From: an uncultured Chitinophagaceae bacterium
GTDB lineage: Bacteria; Bacteroidota; Bacteroidia; Chitinophagales; Chitinophagaceae
DNA length: 64,000 bases
Reading direction: 5' to 3'
Assembly (NCBI GenBank): GCA_903870685.1
Contig: CAIQDX010000095.1
Coordinates: 33,625-97,624, forward strand
In this document: piece by piece, positions 42,814 through 51,756 of the stretch
Layout of the letters: each line of letters starts with the position of its first letter
How positions within the stretch are numbered: the first letter of the stretch is position 1
Position numbers and translations under genes: made by a program
Notes under the pieces: generated by a model
The model's database searches: none
Told to the model about the DNA's origin: nothing
Seen by the model: the letters and a program-made list of their open reading frames with translations, nothing else

Positions 42814-44718
42814 TTAAAAAAGATTATAGAAAAATTTATAAATGTAGCCATCGTTCACCCAAATCAATACCATCACAATTATTGCCAATACCATAAATAA
42901 AATATAACCGCTTACCAAACCACTTTGTATTAAACGCAATTGACGGGATGAATAATTTATCATTCTGCCAACGCCGTTTACTGCAGCATCGATTATATTT
43001 TTTTCGAAAATATTTTTTAAGAATTTCCCTTTTGCTGTATTTGGTTTTACAATGATCGAATCATACAATTCATCCACATACCATTTGTTTTCTAACAATT
43101 TTCCAAAACCGGTTGCATCTTCTAATTCAGGTTTTTTACTGAATTTATTTATGGCGAAGATGATGGCAATCGCAGCAACTGCAACAGAAATTCCCATCAA
43201 TAAATATTCGGTATTCTTTGCAGATTCATGTGCAACTTCTGTTGTTAAAACAGAAGATAAAAAATTATGTAATGAATGATGACCGCCTAATATTTCGGGC
43301 ACTCCAACAAAACCACCGATCACACTTAATAATGCAAGAACAATTAATGGAATGGTCATTGCCGATGGGCTTTCATGCAAATGATGTTGTTGATCTTCTG
43401 TTCCTCTGAATGTTCCCAAGAAAGTTGTTGCATATAAACGGAACATGTAGAATGCAGTCATGGCAGCACCTGCAACACCCAATCCCCAATAAATAGGATT
43501 CTTTGCAAACGCAGCTGCTAATATTTCATCTTTAGAAAAGAAACCACTGAATGGTGGAATACCTGAGATGGCAATACAACCAATTAAAAAAGTAATGTGC
43601 GTAATAGGAAGTTGCTTTTTTAGTCCGCCCATTTTTCTAATATCCTGTTCGTGATGCATGGCTTGAATAACAGAACCTGCACCAAGAAATAATAATGCTT
43701 TAAAAAATGCATGAGTCATCACATGAAAAACTGCACCGGTATAAGCACCTACACCTAATCCTAAAAACATATAACCCAACTGACTAACTGTTGAATAAGC
43801 CAATACTTTTTTAATATCATTTTGTTTTAATGCAATTGTTGCAGCAAACAATGCCGTTGCTAAACCAATGATGGAAACTAAGTTCATCGTTACTTCACTC
43901 ATCGAATACAAAACATTACTGCGTGCGATCATGTAAATACCTGCAGTAACCATGGTTGCAGCATGTATCAATGCAGATACTGGAGTTGGACCGGCCATTG
44001 CATCTGGCAACCAAGTGTACAACGGAATTTGTGCACTCTTTCCCATTGCACCAACAAATAATAAAATAGTAATGGCAGTTACATCAAATGAACTTAATGA
44101 AGAAGCATGTGCAAAAACATCAGCATAATTTGCCGTTCCTAATTTTTCTATCAACCAAAACACCGCTAATAAAAAACCAAGATCTCCAATGCGGTTCATC
44201 ACAAAAGCTTTCTTGGCTGCATAATTATAATTATCGTTCTTAAACCAAAATCCAATTAATAAATACGAACATAAACCAACACCTTCCCAACCAATGAACA
44301 TGATTACATAGTTGGCTCCCATCACTAACAATAACATGGAGAAGATAAATAAATTGAGGTATGCAAAATATCTTCCGAAATGTTGTGGCTCTTCATCATG
44401 CATGTATGCGGTTGAATACAGATGAATTAAAAAACCAACACCGGTAATAATTAATAAGAATAAAGATGATAATGCATCTATCTGAAATGCAAATGCAATT
44501 TTTAAAGAATCAAGATTGATGAAATTAAAATAATCAACAACAGTTGCGCCATTTGCTTTTACATCAAAAAATAAAATCACACTCACAACAAATGATGCTA
44601 ATACTGAAGCACAACCAATGATTGATATCAATGATTTGGAAAGAGATTTTCTTCCCAATCCATTAATTAAAAAGCCGATCAACGGAAACAACGGAACTAA
44701 GTAAACTAATTTATTCAT
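42814..44718 (-). CDS. nuoL: NADH-quinone oxidoreductase subunit L
   Basis: A 634-aa distal membrane-arm subunit. Conserved segments are GWEGVGLCSYLLIGFW, SAQIPLYTWLPDAMAGPTPVSALIHAATMVTAGIYMIAR (with the pumping lysine and glutamate environment), and VMTHAFFKALLFLGAGSVIQAMHHEQD. The C-terminal ~130 residues include the amphipathic lateral helix and final anchor (LRLIQSGLVSGYILFMV). Length is normal (~610-640). It follows nuoK by 25 bp. Confidence 0.97.
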   Translation of the reverse strand: MNKLVYLVPLFPLIGFLINGLGRKSLSKSLISIIGCASVLASFVVSVILFFDVKANGATVVDYFNFINLDSLKIAFAFQIDALSSLFLLIITGVGFLIHLYSTAYMHDEEPQHFGRYFAYLNLFIFSMLLLVMGANYVIMFIGWEGVGLCSYLLIGFWFKNDNYNYAAKKAFVMNRIGDLGFLLAVFWLIEKLGTANYADVFAHASSLSSFDVTAITILLFVGAMGKSAQIPLYTWLPDAMAGPTPVSALIHAATMVTAGIYMIARSNVLYSMSEVTMNLVSIIGLATALFAATIALKQNDIKKVLAYSTVSQLGYMFLGLGVGAYTGAVFHVMTHAFFKALLFLGAGSVIQAMHHEQDIRKMGGLKKQLPITHITFLIGCIAISGIPPFSGFFSKDEILAAAFAKNPIYWGLGVAGAAMTAFYMFRLYATTFLGTFRGTEDQQHHLHESPSAMTIPLIVLALLSVIGGFVGVPEILGGHHSLHNFLSSVLTTEVAHESAKNTEYLLMGISVAVAAIAIIFAINKFSKKPELEDATGFGKLLENKWYVDELYDSIIVKPNTAKGKFLKNIFEKNIIDAAVNGVGRMINYSSRQLRLIQSGLVSGYILFMVLAIIVMVLIWVNDGYIYKFFYNLF

Positions 44719-44743
44719 AAGCCCAATCCCCTAAAAGGGAGAT

Positions 44744-45079
44744 TTAATTTTTTAATCTGTTTAAAAAATTCACATCAACCGAATGTGTATTGCGATACAT
44801 CATAACAATAATAGCCAACCCCACACTTACTTCTGCTGCAGCCACTACCATAATGAAGAAAACAAATAATTGTGCATCCGATCCGGTTGTTGTTGTCTTA
44901 TCTGTTAAATAAGCAATACCATGATGCATTTTAGAAAACGCAACCAATAATAAATTCACTGCATTCAACATTAGTTCAATGCACATAAAAACAATGATCA
45001 CATTTCTACGAACTAATACGCCAACAATTCCAATACAGAATAATGCAAGCGATAAAATAATATAATATTGAATAGGCAT
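44744..45079 (-). CDS. nuoK: NADH-quinone oxidoreductase subunit K
   Basis: A 111-aa subunit with three helices. The start at 45079 ([26 protein letters not shown]) sits 4 bases after the nuoJ stop; an upstream start would overlap nuoJ. Conserved [18 protein letters not shown] contains the membrane glutamate needed for proton transfer, and [25 protein letters not shown] contains the second one. Length is slightly above the usual ~100-105. Confidence 0.95.
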   Translation of the reverse strand: MPIQYYIILSLALFCIGIVGVLVRRNVIIVFMCIELMLNAVNLLLVAFSKMHHGIAYLTDKTTTTGSDAQLFVFFIMVVAAAEVSVGLAIIVMMYRNTHSVDVNFLNRLKN

Positions 45080-45083
45080 AATC

Positions 45084-45587
45084 TTAATTTTTCTTTCCAA
45101 TTACAATTGCTCCAACCATCGCACTTAAAAACAACACACTGCTTATTTCGAAAGGCACTAAATAATCTTTGAATAATGCTTTTCCCAAATTGCCGATCAA
45201 TCCAATATCTCCAACTTTCATTTCAGCAACTTTGTTATTTATTTCAATTGCTTGTCGCACCAACGAAACCAATATCATCAATAAACATCCGCCCGAAACG
45301 GCACCGGCCAATCTCATCCAAACATTTTTTTGCGGTTCCGATTCATTATTCAAATTCATCAACATGATCACAAATAAAAACAATACCATGATGGCACCTG
45401 CATACACAATTAAATTAACGATGGCTAAAAATTGAGCATTCAATAAAATATAATGACCTGATATGGCAAAGAAAACCATGATCAGCCACAACACACTGTG
45501 CACAGGGTTTTTGCTTATCAATACCATCAATGCACTTACTATGGCAAGCGCAGATAAAAACCAGAATATAATTTGTATGGCACTCAT
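45084..45587 (-). CDS. nuoJ: NADH-quinone oxidoreductase subunit J
   Basis: A 167-aa subunit with five helices. [49 protein letters not shown] is the family signature, including the pi-bulge helix region ([13 protein letters not shown]) that moves during coupling. It lies in the proton-translocating E-channel area of complex I. A 75 bp gap containing a long hairpin separates it from nuoI upstream. Confidence 0.95.
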   Translation of the reverse strand: MSAIQIIFWFLSALAIVSALMVLISKNPVHSVLWLIMVFFAISGHYILLNAQFLAIVNLIVYAGAIMVLFLFVIMLMNLNNESEPQKNVWMRLAGAVSGGCLLMILVSLVRQAIEINNKVAEMKVGDIGLIGNLGKALFKDYLVPFEISSVLFLSAMVGAIVIGKKN

Positions 45588-45605
45588 TTTATAATTTGCA
45601 AATTA

Positions 45606-45656
45606 GCAGATGTGTGTATGTGCAGATTAATTTCATTTGCACATTCGCACATTTGC
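45606..45656. repeat. Long inverted repeat between nuoI and nuoJ
   Basis: Two 22-base arms (45606-45627 and 45635-45656) are complementary at 18 of 22 positions around a 7-base loop. The right arm is itself made of near-repeated words (TTTGCACAT, TCGCACAT, TTGCATAT). It fills the 75 bp gap between the nuoI stop and the nuoJ start, so the operon mRNA should fold there. Possible roles are mRNA processing, stability or partial attenuation. Confidence 0.65.
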
Positions 45657-45662
45657 ATATTA

Positions 45663-46199
45663 TTAATTTTTTATTCCCTTTGCTTCGGCAAACTCTAAAG
45701 GTTGCTTTGTAACATCAGGTATCAACAGATCTTTTTTTCCGTAAATAAAACTTTGTCTGGTAAAACTTGCCGGTGCAAATGTTTCACTTAAATAAATTGC
45801 ATCTTTCGGACAAGCTTCTTCACACAATCCGCAAAATATACAACGCAACATATTTATTTCGTAACGTGCTGCATATTTTTCTTCGCGATATAAATTTTCT
45901 TCGCCGGGTAATCTTTCAGCAGCTTCCATTGTAATGGCTTCAGCCGGACAAGCAACAGCACACAATCCGCATGCAGTGCATCTTTCACGACCTTCTTCAT
46001 CTCTGTTCAACACATGCAATCCGCGAAACACCGGACTAAATGGTCTTGTTTGTTCGGGATAATGTATCGTTGGTTGCTTCTTAAAAATATGGCTGAACGT
46101 AATCATCATTCCCTTGAAAATATTCCACAAGTAAATACTTTCAAGAAACGTCATTGGTTTACGTTCCATTATTTTCGCTCTGTTTGTTAATGCCTGCAT
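45663..46199 (-). CDS. nuoI: NADH-quinone oxidoreductase subunit I
   Basis: A 178-aa peripheral-arm subunit carrying clusters N6a and N6b. Two 4Fe-4S motifs are present: CTACGLCAVACPAEAI and CIFCGLCEEACPKDAI, with the expected ~35-residue separation. An N-terminal amphipathic region (YLWNIFKGMMITFSHIFKKQPTIHYPEQ) attaches it to the membrane arm. It passes electrons from NuoG clusters to NuoB. Repeat copy 3 and a 73-aa ORF separate it from nuoH, whereas in most operons these genes are adjacent. Confidence 0.96.
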   Translation of the reverse strand: MQALTNRAKIMERKPMTFLESIYLWNIFKGMMITFSHIFKKQPTIHYPEQTRPFSPVFRGLHVLNRDEEGRERCTACGLCAVACPAEAITMEAAERLPGEENLYREEKYAARYEINMLRCIFCGLCEEACPKDAIYLSETFAPASFTRQSFIYGKKDLLIPDVTKQPLEFAEAKGIKN

Positions 46200-46260
46200 C
46201 TTATTCTTTTTCGCACTCGGCTTTTAAAAGATTCGCAAAATTATTTTTATAAATTTATGA

Positions 46261-46324
46261 TACCAACTTTATCTCTTCACTCATCTTCGTTGCGTCGCAC
46301 TCTTGTACGTTCGGCACTTTATTC
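46261..46324 (-). repeat. Dispersed intergenic repeat, copy 3
   Basis: Read on the minus strand: GAATAAAGTGCCGAACGTAC, then AAGAGTGCGACGCAACGAAG, then a variable stretch ending AAAGTTGGTA. It begins 13 bases after the stop of the 73-aa ORF and ends ~60 bases before nuoI. The GTACAAGAG form of its left part is shared with copy 1. Confidence 0.75.
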
Positions 46325-46337
46325 AGCTTTTTATTTT

Positions 46338-46559
46338 TCACATCAACTTCTCTTTTTTATTATCATACAACCATTTAATTCTTAAAATCAAAATTGTATA
46401 TAAACAAATTACAGCAACCCAACCTATAAATAAAAAGTCTGAAGATTTTTTTAAAGCAATCATCATAAAAAAATTAAGAATAAAAAAGACAAAAGAAAAT
46501 CTATATATTATTCTCCACTTCCTTTTAATGTTCATATCGCTTACAATTGTAATCCTCAT
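46338..46559 (-). CDS. Small two-helix membrane protein (73 aa) inside the nuo operon, unrecognised
   Basis: A 73-aa frame starting 17 bases after the nuoH stop; an internal ATG at 46535 would give 65 aa. It shows two hydrophobic segments (IIYRFSFVFFILNFFMMIALK and FLFIGWVAVICLYTILILRI) with basic ends (NIKRKWR before, NKKEKLM after), a sensible topology for a real small membrane protein. No complex I accessory subunit is recognised. An antisense frame covers the same bases but runs against the operon. Repeat copy 3 follows its stop. It may be an unrelated passenger gene. Confidence 0.5.
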   Translation of the reverse strand: MRITIVSDMNIKRKWRIIYRFSFVFFILNFFMMIALKKSSDFLFIGWVAVICLYTILILRIKWLYDNKKEKLM

Positions 46560-46576
46560 TTCTATTCAGTTAATAA

Positions 46577-47632
46577 TTATTTATTAAACCATAATAAAAT
46601 AACAGCTCCTGTGATTAACATATTTGCCAATGCCAATGGCACTAATTTTTTCCATCCCAAATTCATCAACTGATCATACCTAAACCTTGGTATGGTCCAT
46701 CTCACCCACATAAAAAAGAAAATAAAGCAAACTATTTTTGTCATCAATGCAATGATTCCAACTAATGCAGCAATATTTGGCGACAATAAACTTTCATTTA
46801 AAAAAGGAACATCATATCCGCCAAAAAATAATGTTACCATGATAGCACTGCTGATGAACATATTGATGTATTCGGAAAATAAATAGAATCCCAATTTCAT
46901 CGAAGAATATTCCTGATGATAACCTTGATTCAATTCACTTTCTGCTTCCGGTAAATCAAATGGTGTACGATTACATTCGGCAAAAGCACAAACCAAGAAA
47001 ATAATAAATGCCAAAGGTTGATAAGCAATATTCCACAAATGACCAGGTGCCATTTGTTGTTTTACAATTTCGCCTAATTGCAAAGTTCCTGTTGTCATCA
47101 ATACTGCGATCAAACTCAATCCCATCGCTAATTCATAACTGATAGCTTGTGATGCACCACGCAATGCAGCTAACAATGAAAACTTATTATTCGATGCCCA
47201 ACCACCAATCATAATACCATACACGCCAACACTCACCACAGCAAAAACATATAAGATACCAACATTAATATCGGCAATTTGTAAAGCAATATTTCTTCCA
47301 AATAATTCTACATGATCTCCCCAGGGCACAACGGCACATGTCATCAAAGCCGCACTCATGGCCAATCCCGGACCCAAAATAAATAATGCTTTATTGGAAG
47401 TGTCTGGAATAATTTCTTCTTTCATAATTAATTTCAATCCATCGGCAAATGGTTGAAATATTCCAAAAGGACCGGCACGATTGGGTCCCGGCCTGTCTTG
47501 CAAAATACCTGCAACTTTTCTTTCACCATAAGTCATGTATAATGCAATGCCTAAACTTGCAAAAATGATGATTGCAATCAATATCAATTTTTCAGTTAAT
47601 AATGCCCAGTCAATTGCAAGTAATGTTGTCAT
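46577..47632 (-). CDS. nuoH: NADH-quinone oxidoreductase subunit H
   Basis: A 351-aa membrane subunit with eight helices that forms the quinone-chamber roof next to NuoB/NuoD. Conserved text includes ERKVAGILQDRPGPNRAGPFGIFQPFADGLKLIMKEE, the cytosolic loop AECNRTPFDLPEAESELNQGYHQEYSSM with its acidic residues, and RWTIPRFRYDQLMNLGWKKLVPLALAN. All are family hallmarks. Length is normal. It lies 2 bp after nuoG, so the two are translationally linked. Confidence 0.97.
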   Translation of the reverse strand: MTTLLAIDWALLTEKLILIAIIIFASLGIALYMTYGERKVAGILQDRPGPNRAGPFGIFQPFADGLKLIMKEEIIPDTSNKALFILGPGLAMSAALMTCAVVPWGDHVELFGRNIALQIADINVGILYVFAVVSVGVYGIMIGGWASNNKFSLLAALRGASQAISYELAMGLSLIAVLMTTGTLQLGEIVKQQMAPGHLWNIAYQPLAFIIFLVCAFAECNRTPFDLPEAESELNQGYHQEYSSMKLGFYLFSEYINMFISSAIMVTLFFGGYDVPFLNESLLSPNIAALVGIIALMTKIVCFIFFFMWVRWTIPRFRYDQLMNLGWKKLVPLALANMLITGAVILLWFNK

Positions 47633-47634
47633 TT

Positions 47635-48756
47635 TTATGCGTTGTTCTTTTCAGAATGATTAAACGTTTTTGATGTTGCAGGTCCATCTATCAAACTCAA
47701 TTCAATATCAGTTTTATTTACTTCACTAACATTATGAATGTCCATTAATAATTTTGGATTTCTTCCGTGCATTACTTTCGGCATTGTTTCATCCGGTTTT
47801 TTCAAACCTTCATAATGTCCTTGTGCAATAACCGAATGACGATTAATTTTCGATGGTCCTTCAATCACCCAATCATTAATATGTTTTTTATCGAAGCGAC
47901 ATGTATTACAGATCCAGCCCGGTTTTCCATCGGTTGTATCTTTTACTTCACCCCATTGGTCTTTGCGAGCGGTAACACGAAAAACCTCATCACCTCTCAT
48001 CCATAATTGAACTTGTCCGCTGCATGTTGGACAATCTCTATGCGCATCAACAGGTTTAGTAAACCACACACGATTTTTAAAACGGAATGTTTTATCGGTT
48101 AATGCGCCAACCGGACAAACATCAATTACATTTCCAATAAAATCGCTGTGTAAATTTTTCTGAATGAAAGTTGCTATTTGAGAATGATCGCCTCTATCTA
48201 AAATACCATGTTCTCTGTTATCTGTTAATTGATTGGCAACAAACACACAACGATAACATAAGATGCACCGTGTCATGTGCAATTGAATCTTATCACCCAA
48301 ATCAACTTTATGAAATGTTCTTTTTTGAAACTCGTAACGAGTTCCTTCTTTGCCGTGCTCGTAACTTAAATCTTGTAAATGACATTCACCAGCCTGATCA
48401 CAAATCGGACAATCGAGTGGATGATTTAATAATAAAAATTCAACAATTCCTGCTCTTGCATCGATCACTTTTGGAGACGTGATATTTTTTACTTCCATTC
48501 CATCCATCACAGTTGTGCGGCATGATGCAACTAATTTTGGCATTGGTCGCGGATCTTTTTCTGATCCTTTACTTACTTCTACCAAACACGTGCGACACTT
48601 ACCACCACTGCCTTGCAGCTTGCTGTAATAACACATTGCCGGTGGTGTTACTTCGCCACCAATTTGTCGAGCAGCATTTAGTATCGTTGTTCCTGCCGGA
48701 ACTTCGATAGTGATGTTATCGATTGTTACTTTAAATAATGGTGTTCCTTCGGCCAT
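47635..48756 (-). CDS. nuoG: NADH-quinone oxidoreductase subunit G, short form
   Basis: A 373-aa protein that holds only the N-terminal iron-sulfur part of NuoG. A 2Fe-2S ferredoxin domain comes first (CYYSKLQGSGGKCRTCLVEV, then a later CRTTV). The His-Cys N5 motif follows (HPLDCPICDQAGECHLQD), then the N4 cysteines (CILCYRC ... VCPVGALTDK) and the 4Fe-4S module DCPTCSG ... WICNTCR. The molybdopterin-oxidoreductase-like domain, which makes usual NuoG ~700-900 aa, is missing, and no second ORF supplies it here. Electron transfer from NuoF/E to NuoI should still work. A GT4 gene lies 15 bp upstream. Confidence 0.93.
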   Translation of the reverse strand: MAEGTPLFKVTIDNITIEVPAGTTILNAARQIGGEVTPPAMCYYSKLQGSGGKCRTCLVEVSKGSEKDPRPMPKLVASCRTTVMDGMEVKNITSPKVIDARAGIVEFLLLNHPLDCPICDQAGECHLQDLSYEHGKEGTRYEFQKRTFHKVDLGDKIQLHMTRCILCYRCVFVANQLTDNREHGILDRGDHSQIATFIQKNLHSDFIGNVIDVCPVGALTDKTFRFKNRVWFTKPVDAHRDCPTCSGQVQLWMRGDEVFRVTARKDQWGEVKDTTDGKPGWICNTCRFDKKHINDWVIEGPSKINRHSVIAQGHYEGLKKPDETMPKVMHGRNPKLLMDIHNVSEVNKTDIELSLIDGPATSKTFNHSEKNNA

Positions 48757-48771
48757 AGCTAAGGATATATT

Positions 48772-49866
48772 TTATTGAGTATTTTCTATTAATGTTTCAA
48801 ATCTTTTTCTTAAAGTATCGGTACAATATTTTTCTTCAAAAATTTTTCTTGCATTTGCCGACATCACATTTCTTTGCTCTCTGTTACTTAACATTGCAAT
48901 CATTTTCTCAGCCAGATCATTTTCATTTTCTCTTTCAAACAACCAACCATTGTATCCCGGAATAATCATATCAGGAATACCGCCACTGTTACTTCCTACA
49001 ACCGGTGTTGAAACGGAAAATGCTTCAAGCACAGTTGTTGGTTGATTATCAATTCTGCTTGGCACAACCAAAAAATTAATGTTCAACATCAGTTCCAAAA
49101 TCTCATCTGCTTTTAATACTCCTTTCCAGTTCACTTTATTTTCTAGTCCTGCCTGTTGTAACATTTCTTGCAAGGTTTCTTTTTCCGAACCACCGCCTGC
49201 AATAATTAATGCTGCATCGGGAAAAAGTGGTACGATCTTAATAAATGCTTTTATTAAAACATCAACACCTTTTGTTTTATCCAATCTTCCAGCAAAGCCA
49301 ATTAAATTATTATTGCTTTGATTGATAGATGAACAAGCCGGCAATGCATTTGGAAAAACATGCACTTTGTTTTCTTTCAAACCAAAATAATGTAAAAGAT
49401 CTTTTTTTCCATATGTTGAAGGCGCCAGCATATGTGTAGCTGTTCTAAAAACCAAGCCCTTTCTAATTATCCTCAATCGTTGCTTCCATCCTAACTTTCC
49501 ATGATCAGCAATGTATGCTGCAACAATTGTTTGATAATAACAACATCTGTATTTTATTCCAAATAACCACGAAACCAATAACATCATATTATTTGCTCCG
49601 AAGTTAGTGACGATAATGTCTGGCCTTTGTTTCTTCATCAACTTTGCAAGAAATAAAAAATCTTTAATTCCTGTTGGTCTTTTCCCGGGCCATTCATGCA
49701 CCGTTAGATTTTTATTGATCGCAAAATTATTCAATCCATCTTTTCTGCCACTCAAAAAAACAACTTTGTTATCCTCCGAAAATGCCAGTGCCATTGATTT
49801 TGATTGCCGATTGACGAAAGTATCACTCCAATTATGAGCAATAAATATCGTTTTACCTTTTATCAA
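48772..49866 (-). CDS. GT4-family glycosyltransferase embedded in the nuo operon
   Basis: A 364-aa GT-B protein. The N-terminal acceptor domain (~1-165) has IIVTNFGANNMMLLVSWLFG, and the C-terminal donor domain contains GFAGRLDKTKGVDVLIKAF, the A-x-GGGSEKETL strand and EAFSVSTPVVGSNSGGIPDMI with the E-x7-E retaining-enzyme region. It should transfer a hexose from a nucleotide sugar. It stands between nuoF (23 bp away) and nuoG (15 bp away), on the same strand, and has no known link to complex I. Codon use looks like that of its neighbours by eye, so recent transfer is not evident. Confidence 0.9.
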   Translation of the reverse strand: MIKGKTIFIAHNWSDTFVNRQSKSMALAFSEDNKVVFLSGRKDGLNNFAINKNLTVHEWPGKRPTGIKDFLFLAKLMKKQRPDIIVTNFGANNMMLLVSWLFGIKYRCCYYQTIVAAYIADHGKLGWKQRLRIIRKGLVFRTATHMLAPSTYGKKDLLHYFGLKENKVHVFPNALPACSSINQSNNNLIGFAGRLDKTKGVDVLIKAFIKIVPLFPDAALIIAGGGSEKETLQEMLQQAGLENKVNWKGVLKADEILELMLNINFLVVPSRIDNQPTTVLEAFSVSTPVVGSNSGGIPDMIIPGYNGWLFERENENDLAEKMIAMLSNREQRNVMSANARKIFEEKYCTDTLRKRFETLIENTQ

Positions 49867-49889
49867 TTAGCAATTTATTTTATTGATCA

Positions 49890-51245
49890 TTATGCCGAAA
49901 CCAATTGTCTTGCATCAGCATAATGTGCTAATCCAAAATTTCTTTTTTGTGCTTCTTCAGCATGTGTTACATGCCATTCAAATTCATCTCTGAAATGTCG
50001 GATGGCTGCTGCAACAGGCCATGCTGCTGCATCTCCCAACGGACAAATCGTATTTCCTTCTATCTTACTTTGAATATCCCACAACAAATCAATATCACTT
50101 ATTTTACCCTGACCATTTTCTAAACGCAACAATAATTTTTCCATCCAACCCGTTCCTTCACGACATGGTGAACATTGTCCGCAACTTTCGTGACGATAAA
50201 ATCTTGCTAATGTATAAGTATTTTTTACCACGCACTGATCTTCATCCAACACAATAAATCCGCCGCTTCCCAACATACTTCCTGTTGCAAAACCACCATC
50301 ACTCAAACTTTCATAATTCATGTAACGTGTTTCGCCCTTTGCAGTTTTCAATAAAAGATTTGCTGGAAGAATGGGAACTGATGAACCACCCGGAATGCAA
50401 GCTTTCAAACGTTTTCCATTTGCAATGCCGCCACAATATTCATCGCTATAAATAAATTCTTCAACACTGATTGTCATATCAATTTCATACACACCAGGTT
50501 TATTAATATTACCACATGCTGAAATTAATTTTGTTCCTGTACTTCTACCCACACCAATCTTTGCATATTCTTCGCCACCTAAATTAATGATCGGAACAAC
50601 AGATGCTAAAGTTTCTACATTGTTTACCACCGTTGGTCTTTCCCATAAACCTTTGATGGCAGGGAATGGTGGTTTTAATCTTGGATTACCACGTTTACCT
50701 TCTAAACTTTCTATCAATGCAGTTTCTTCGCCGCAGATATAAGCACCTGCACCTCGTTGAACATGGATCTCGCAATCGAAACCTGTTCCTAAAATATTTT
50801 TACCTAACCAACCGTTTGCTTTTGCTTCGCCAATCGCATTTTCTAAAATATCAACGATCCATGCATATTCACCACGGATGTAAATGTAAGTATCGTGAGA
50901 ACCCAAAGCATAAGAGGAAACAATCAAGCCTTCAATTAATAAATGAGGAATATTTTCCATCAAATATCTATCCTTAAAAGTACCGGGCTCACTTTCATCT
51001 GCATTGCAAACTAAGTGACGAGGCACACCTTCGGGCTTAGCAATAAAACTCCATTTCATCCCAGCAGGAAAACCTGCACCGCCCCTTCCACGCAATCCGC
51101 TTTTCTTCACTTCTTCAACAATAGCATCGGTGCTCATTGTTTTCAAAGCCTTTTCCACACTGCGATAGCCGCCTTCGCGACGATACACTTCGTAACTACG
51201 AATGCCTTCAACATGTGCTTTTTCTAATAATAATTTTACTCCCAT
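49890..51245 (-). CDS. nuoF: NADH-quinone oxidoreductase subunit F
   Basis: A 451-aa NADH-oxidising subunit that binds FMN and cluster N3. The FMN/NADH fold has GLRGRGGAGFPAGMKWSF, ADESEPGTFKDRYLME and GAGAYICGEETALIESLEGKRGNPRLKPPFPA. The 4Fe-4S cysteines lie in ESCGQCSPCREGTGW and, later, NTICPLGDAAAW. Length matches the family (~430-450). It is followed by the GT4 passenger and preceded by repeat copy 4 and the VOC gene, which part it from nuoE. Confidence 0.97.
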   Translation of the reverse strand: MGVKLLLEKAHVEGIRSYEVYRREGGYRSVEKALKTMSTDAIVEEVKKSGLRGRGGAGFPAGMKWSFIAKPEGVPRHLVCNADESEPGTFKDRYLMENIPHLLIEGLIVSSYALGSHDTYIYIRGEYAWIVDILENAIGEAKANGWLGKNILGTGFDCEIHVQRGAGAYICGEETALIESLEGKRGNPRLKPPFPAIKGLWERPTVVNNVETLASVVPIINLGGEEYAKIGVGRSTGTKLISACGNINKPGVYEIDMTISVEEFIYSDEYCGGIANGKRLKACIPGGSSVPILPANLLLKTAKGETRYMNYESLSDGGFATGSMLGSGGFIVLDEDQCVVKNTYTLARFYRHESCGQCSPCREGTGWMEKLLLRLENGQGKISDIDLLWDIQSKIEGNTICPLGDAAAWPVAAAIRHFRDEFEWHVTHAEEAQKRNFGLAHYADARQLVSA

Positions 51246-51270
51246 TTATTAGCTTTCGCTTTTTATTTTG

Positions 51271-51337
51271 TTACCAACTTTTGTTCTTTGCTCATCGTTC
51301 CTTGCGTCGCACACTTCAACCCCAACAATTCTATTCA
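51271..51337 (-). repeat. Dispersed intergenic repeat, copy 4
   Basis: Read on the minus strand: GAATAGAATTGTTGGGGTTG, then AAGTGTGCGACGCAAGGAAC, a spacer, and the end ACAAAAGTTGGTAAC. It starts immediately after the stop codon of the VOC gene and ends 26 bases before nuoF. The core has one change (GTGTG for GAGTG) relative to copies 1-3. Confidence 0.72.
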
Positions 51338-51338
51338 A

Positions 51339-51746
51339 CTATTTTTTGTACTCATGATTAAACATCCAATAAACACCGAATTTATCTTTTAGCATTCCAA
51401 ATCTTGCTCCCCAAAAAGTATCTTGTAATGGCATTTGTACAAAACCACCTTCGCTTATTTTTTCAAAAATTGAATTTAATTTTTCTACACTTTCTATTTC
51501 AACACTTAATTGAATATTACTTTCAGCATTTACTTTATATCCTTTAAATCCATCAGATATCATTAACATGTTGCCATCAAATTCTAACCGAGAATGCAAT
51601 ATTTTATTTTTCCAATCTTCATCTGTTGGTTGCGGGTTATCTGAATACCTGCTGATCATTAATACAGTTCCGCTGAAAATCTCTTTATAAAAGTTTAATA
51701 CCTCTTCGGCATTACCTTCAAAAATTAAATATGGATTCAGTTTCAT
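51339..51746 (-). CDS. VOC-fold protein, PhnB/glyoxalase-like, embedded in the nuo operon
   Basis: A 135-aa protein when started at the ATG at 51746 (MKLNPYLIFEGNAEEVLNFYKEIFSG), which removes an overlap with nuoE and gives the standard PhnB-like opening. It has two beta-alpha-beta-beta-beta modules; EGGFVQMPLQDTFWGARFGMLKDKFGVYWMFNHE is the typical second-module end of the PhnB/3-demethylubiquinone-methyltransferase-like VOC group. Such proteins often bind metals or small molecules; the substrate is unknown. It lies between nuoE and nuoF, 10 bp from nuoE, and is followed at once by repeat copy 4. It is a passenger with no complex I role known. Confidence 0.85.
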   Translation of the reverse strand: MKLNPYLIFEGNAEEVLNFYKEIFSGTVLMISRYSDNPQPTDEDWKNKILHSRLEFDGNMLMISDGFKGYKVNAESNIQLSVEIESVEKLNSIFEKISEGGFVQMPLQDTFWGARFGMLKDKFGVYWMFNHEYKK

Positions 51747-51756
51747 AAAAAAATAT

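Noticed and set aside
46303..46587. Plus-strand frame of 94 codons antisense to the 73-aa ORF
   Set aside because: It also looks hydrophobic, but runs against the operon, overlaps repeat copy 3 and the end of nuoH; the minus-strand frame fits the operon better.
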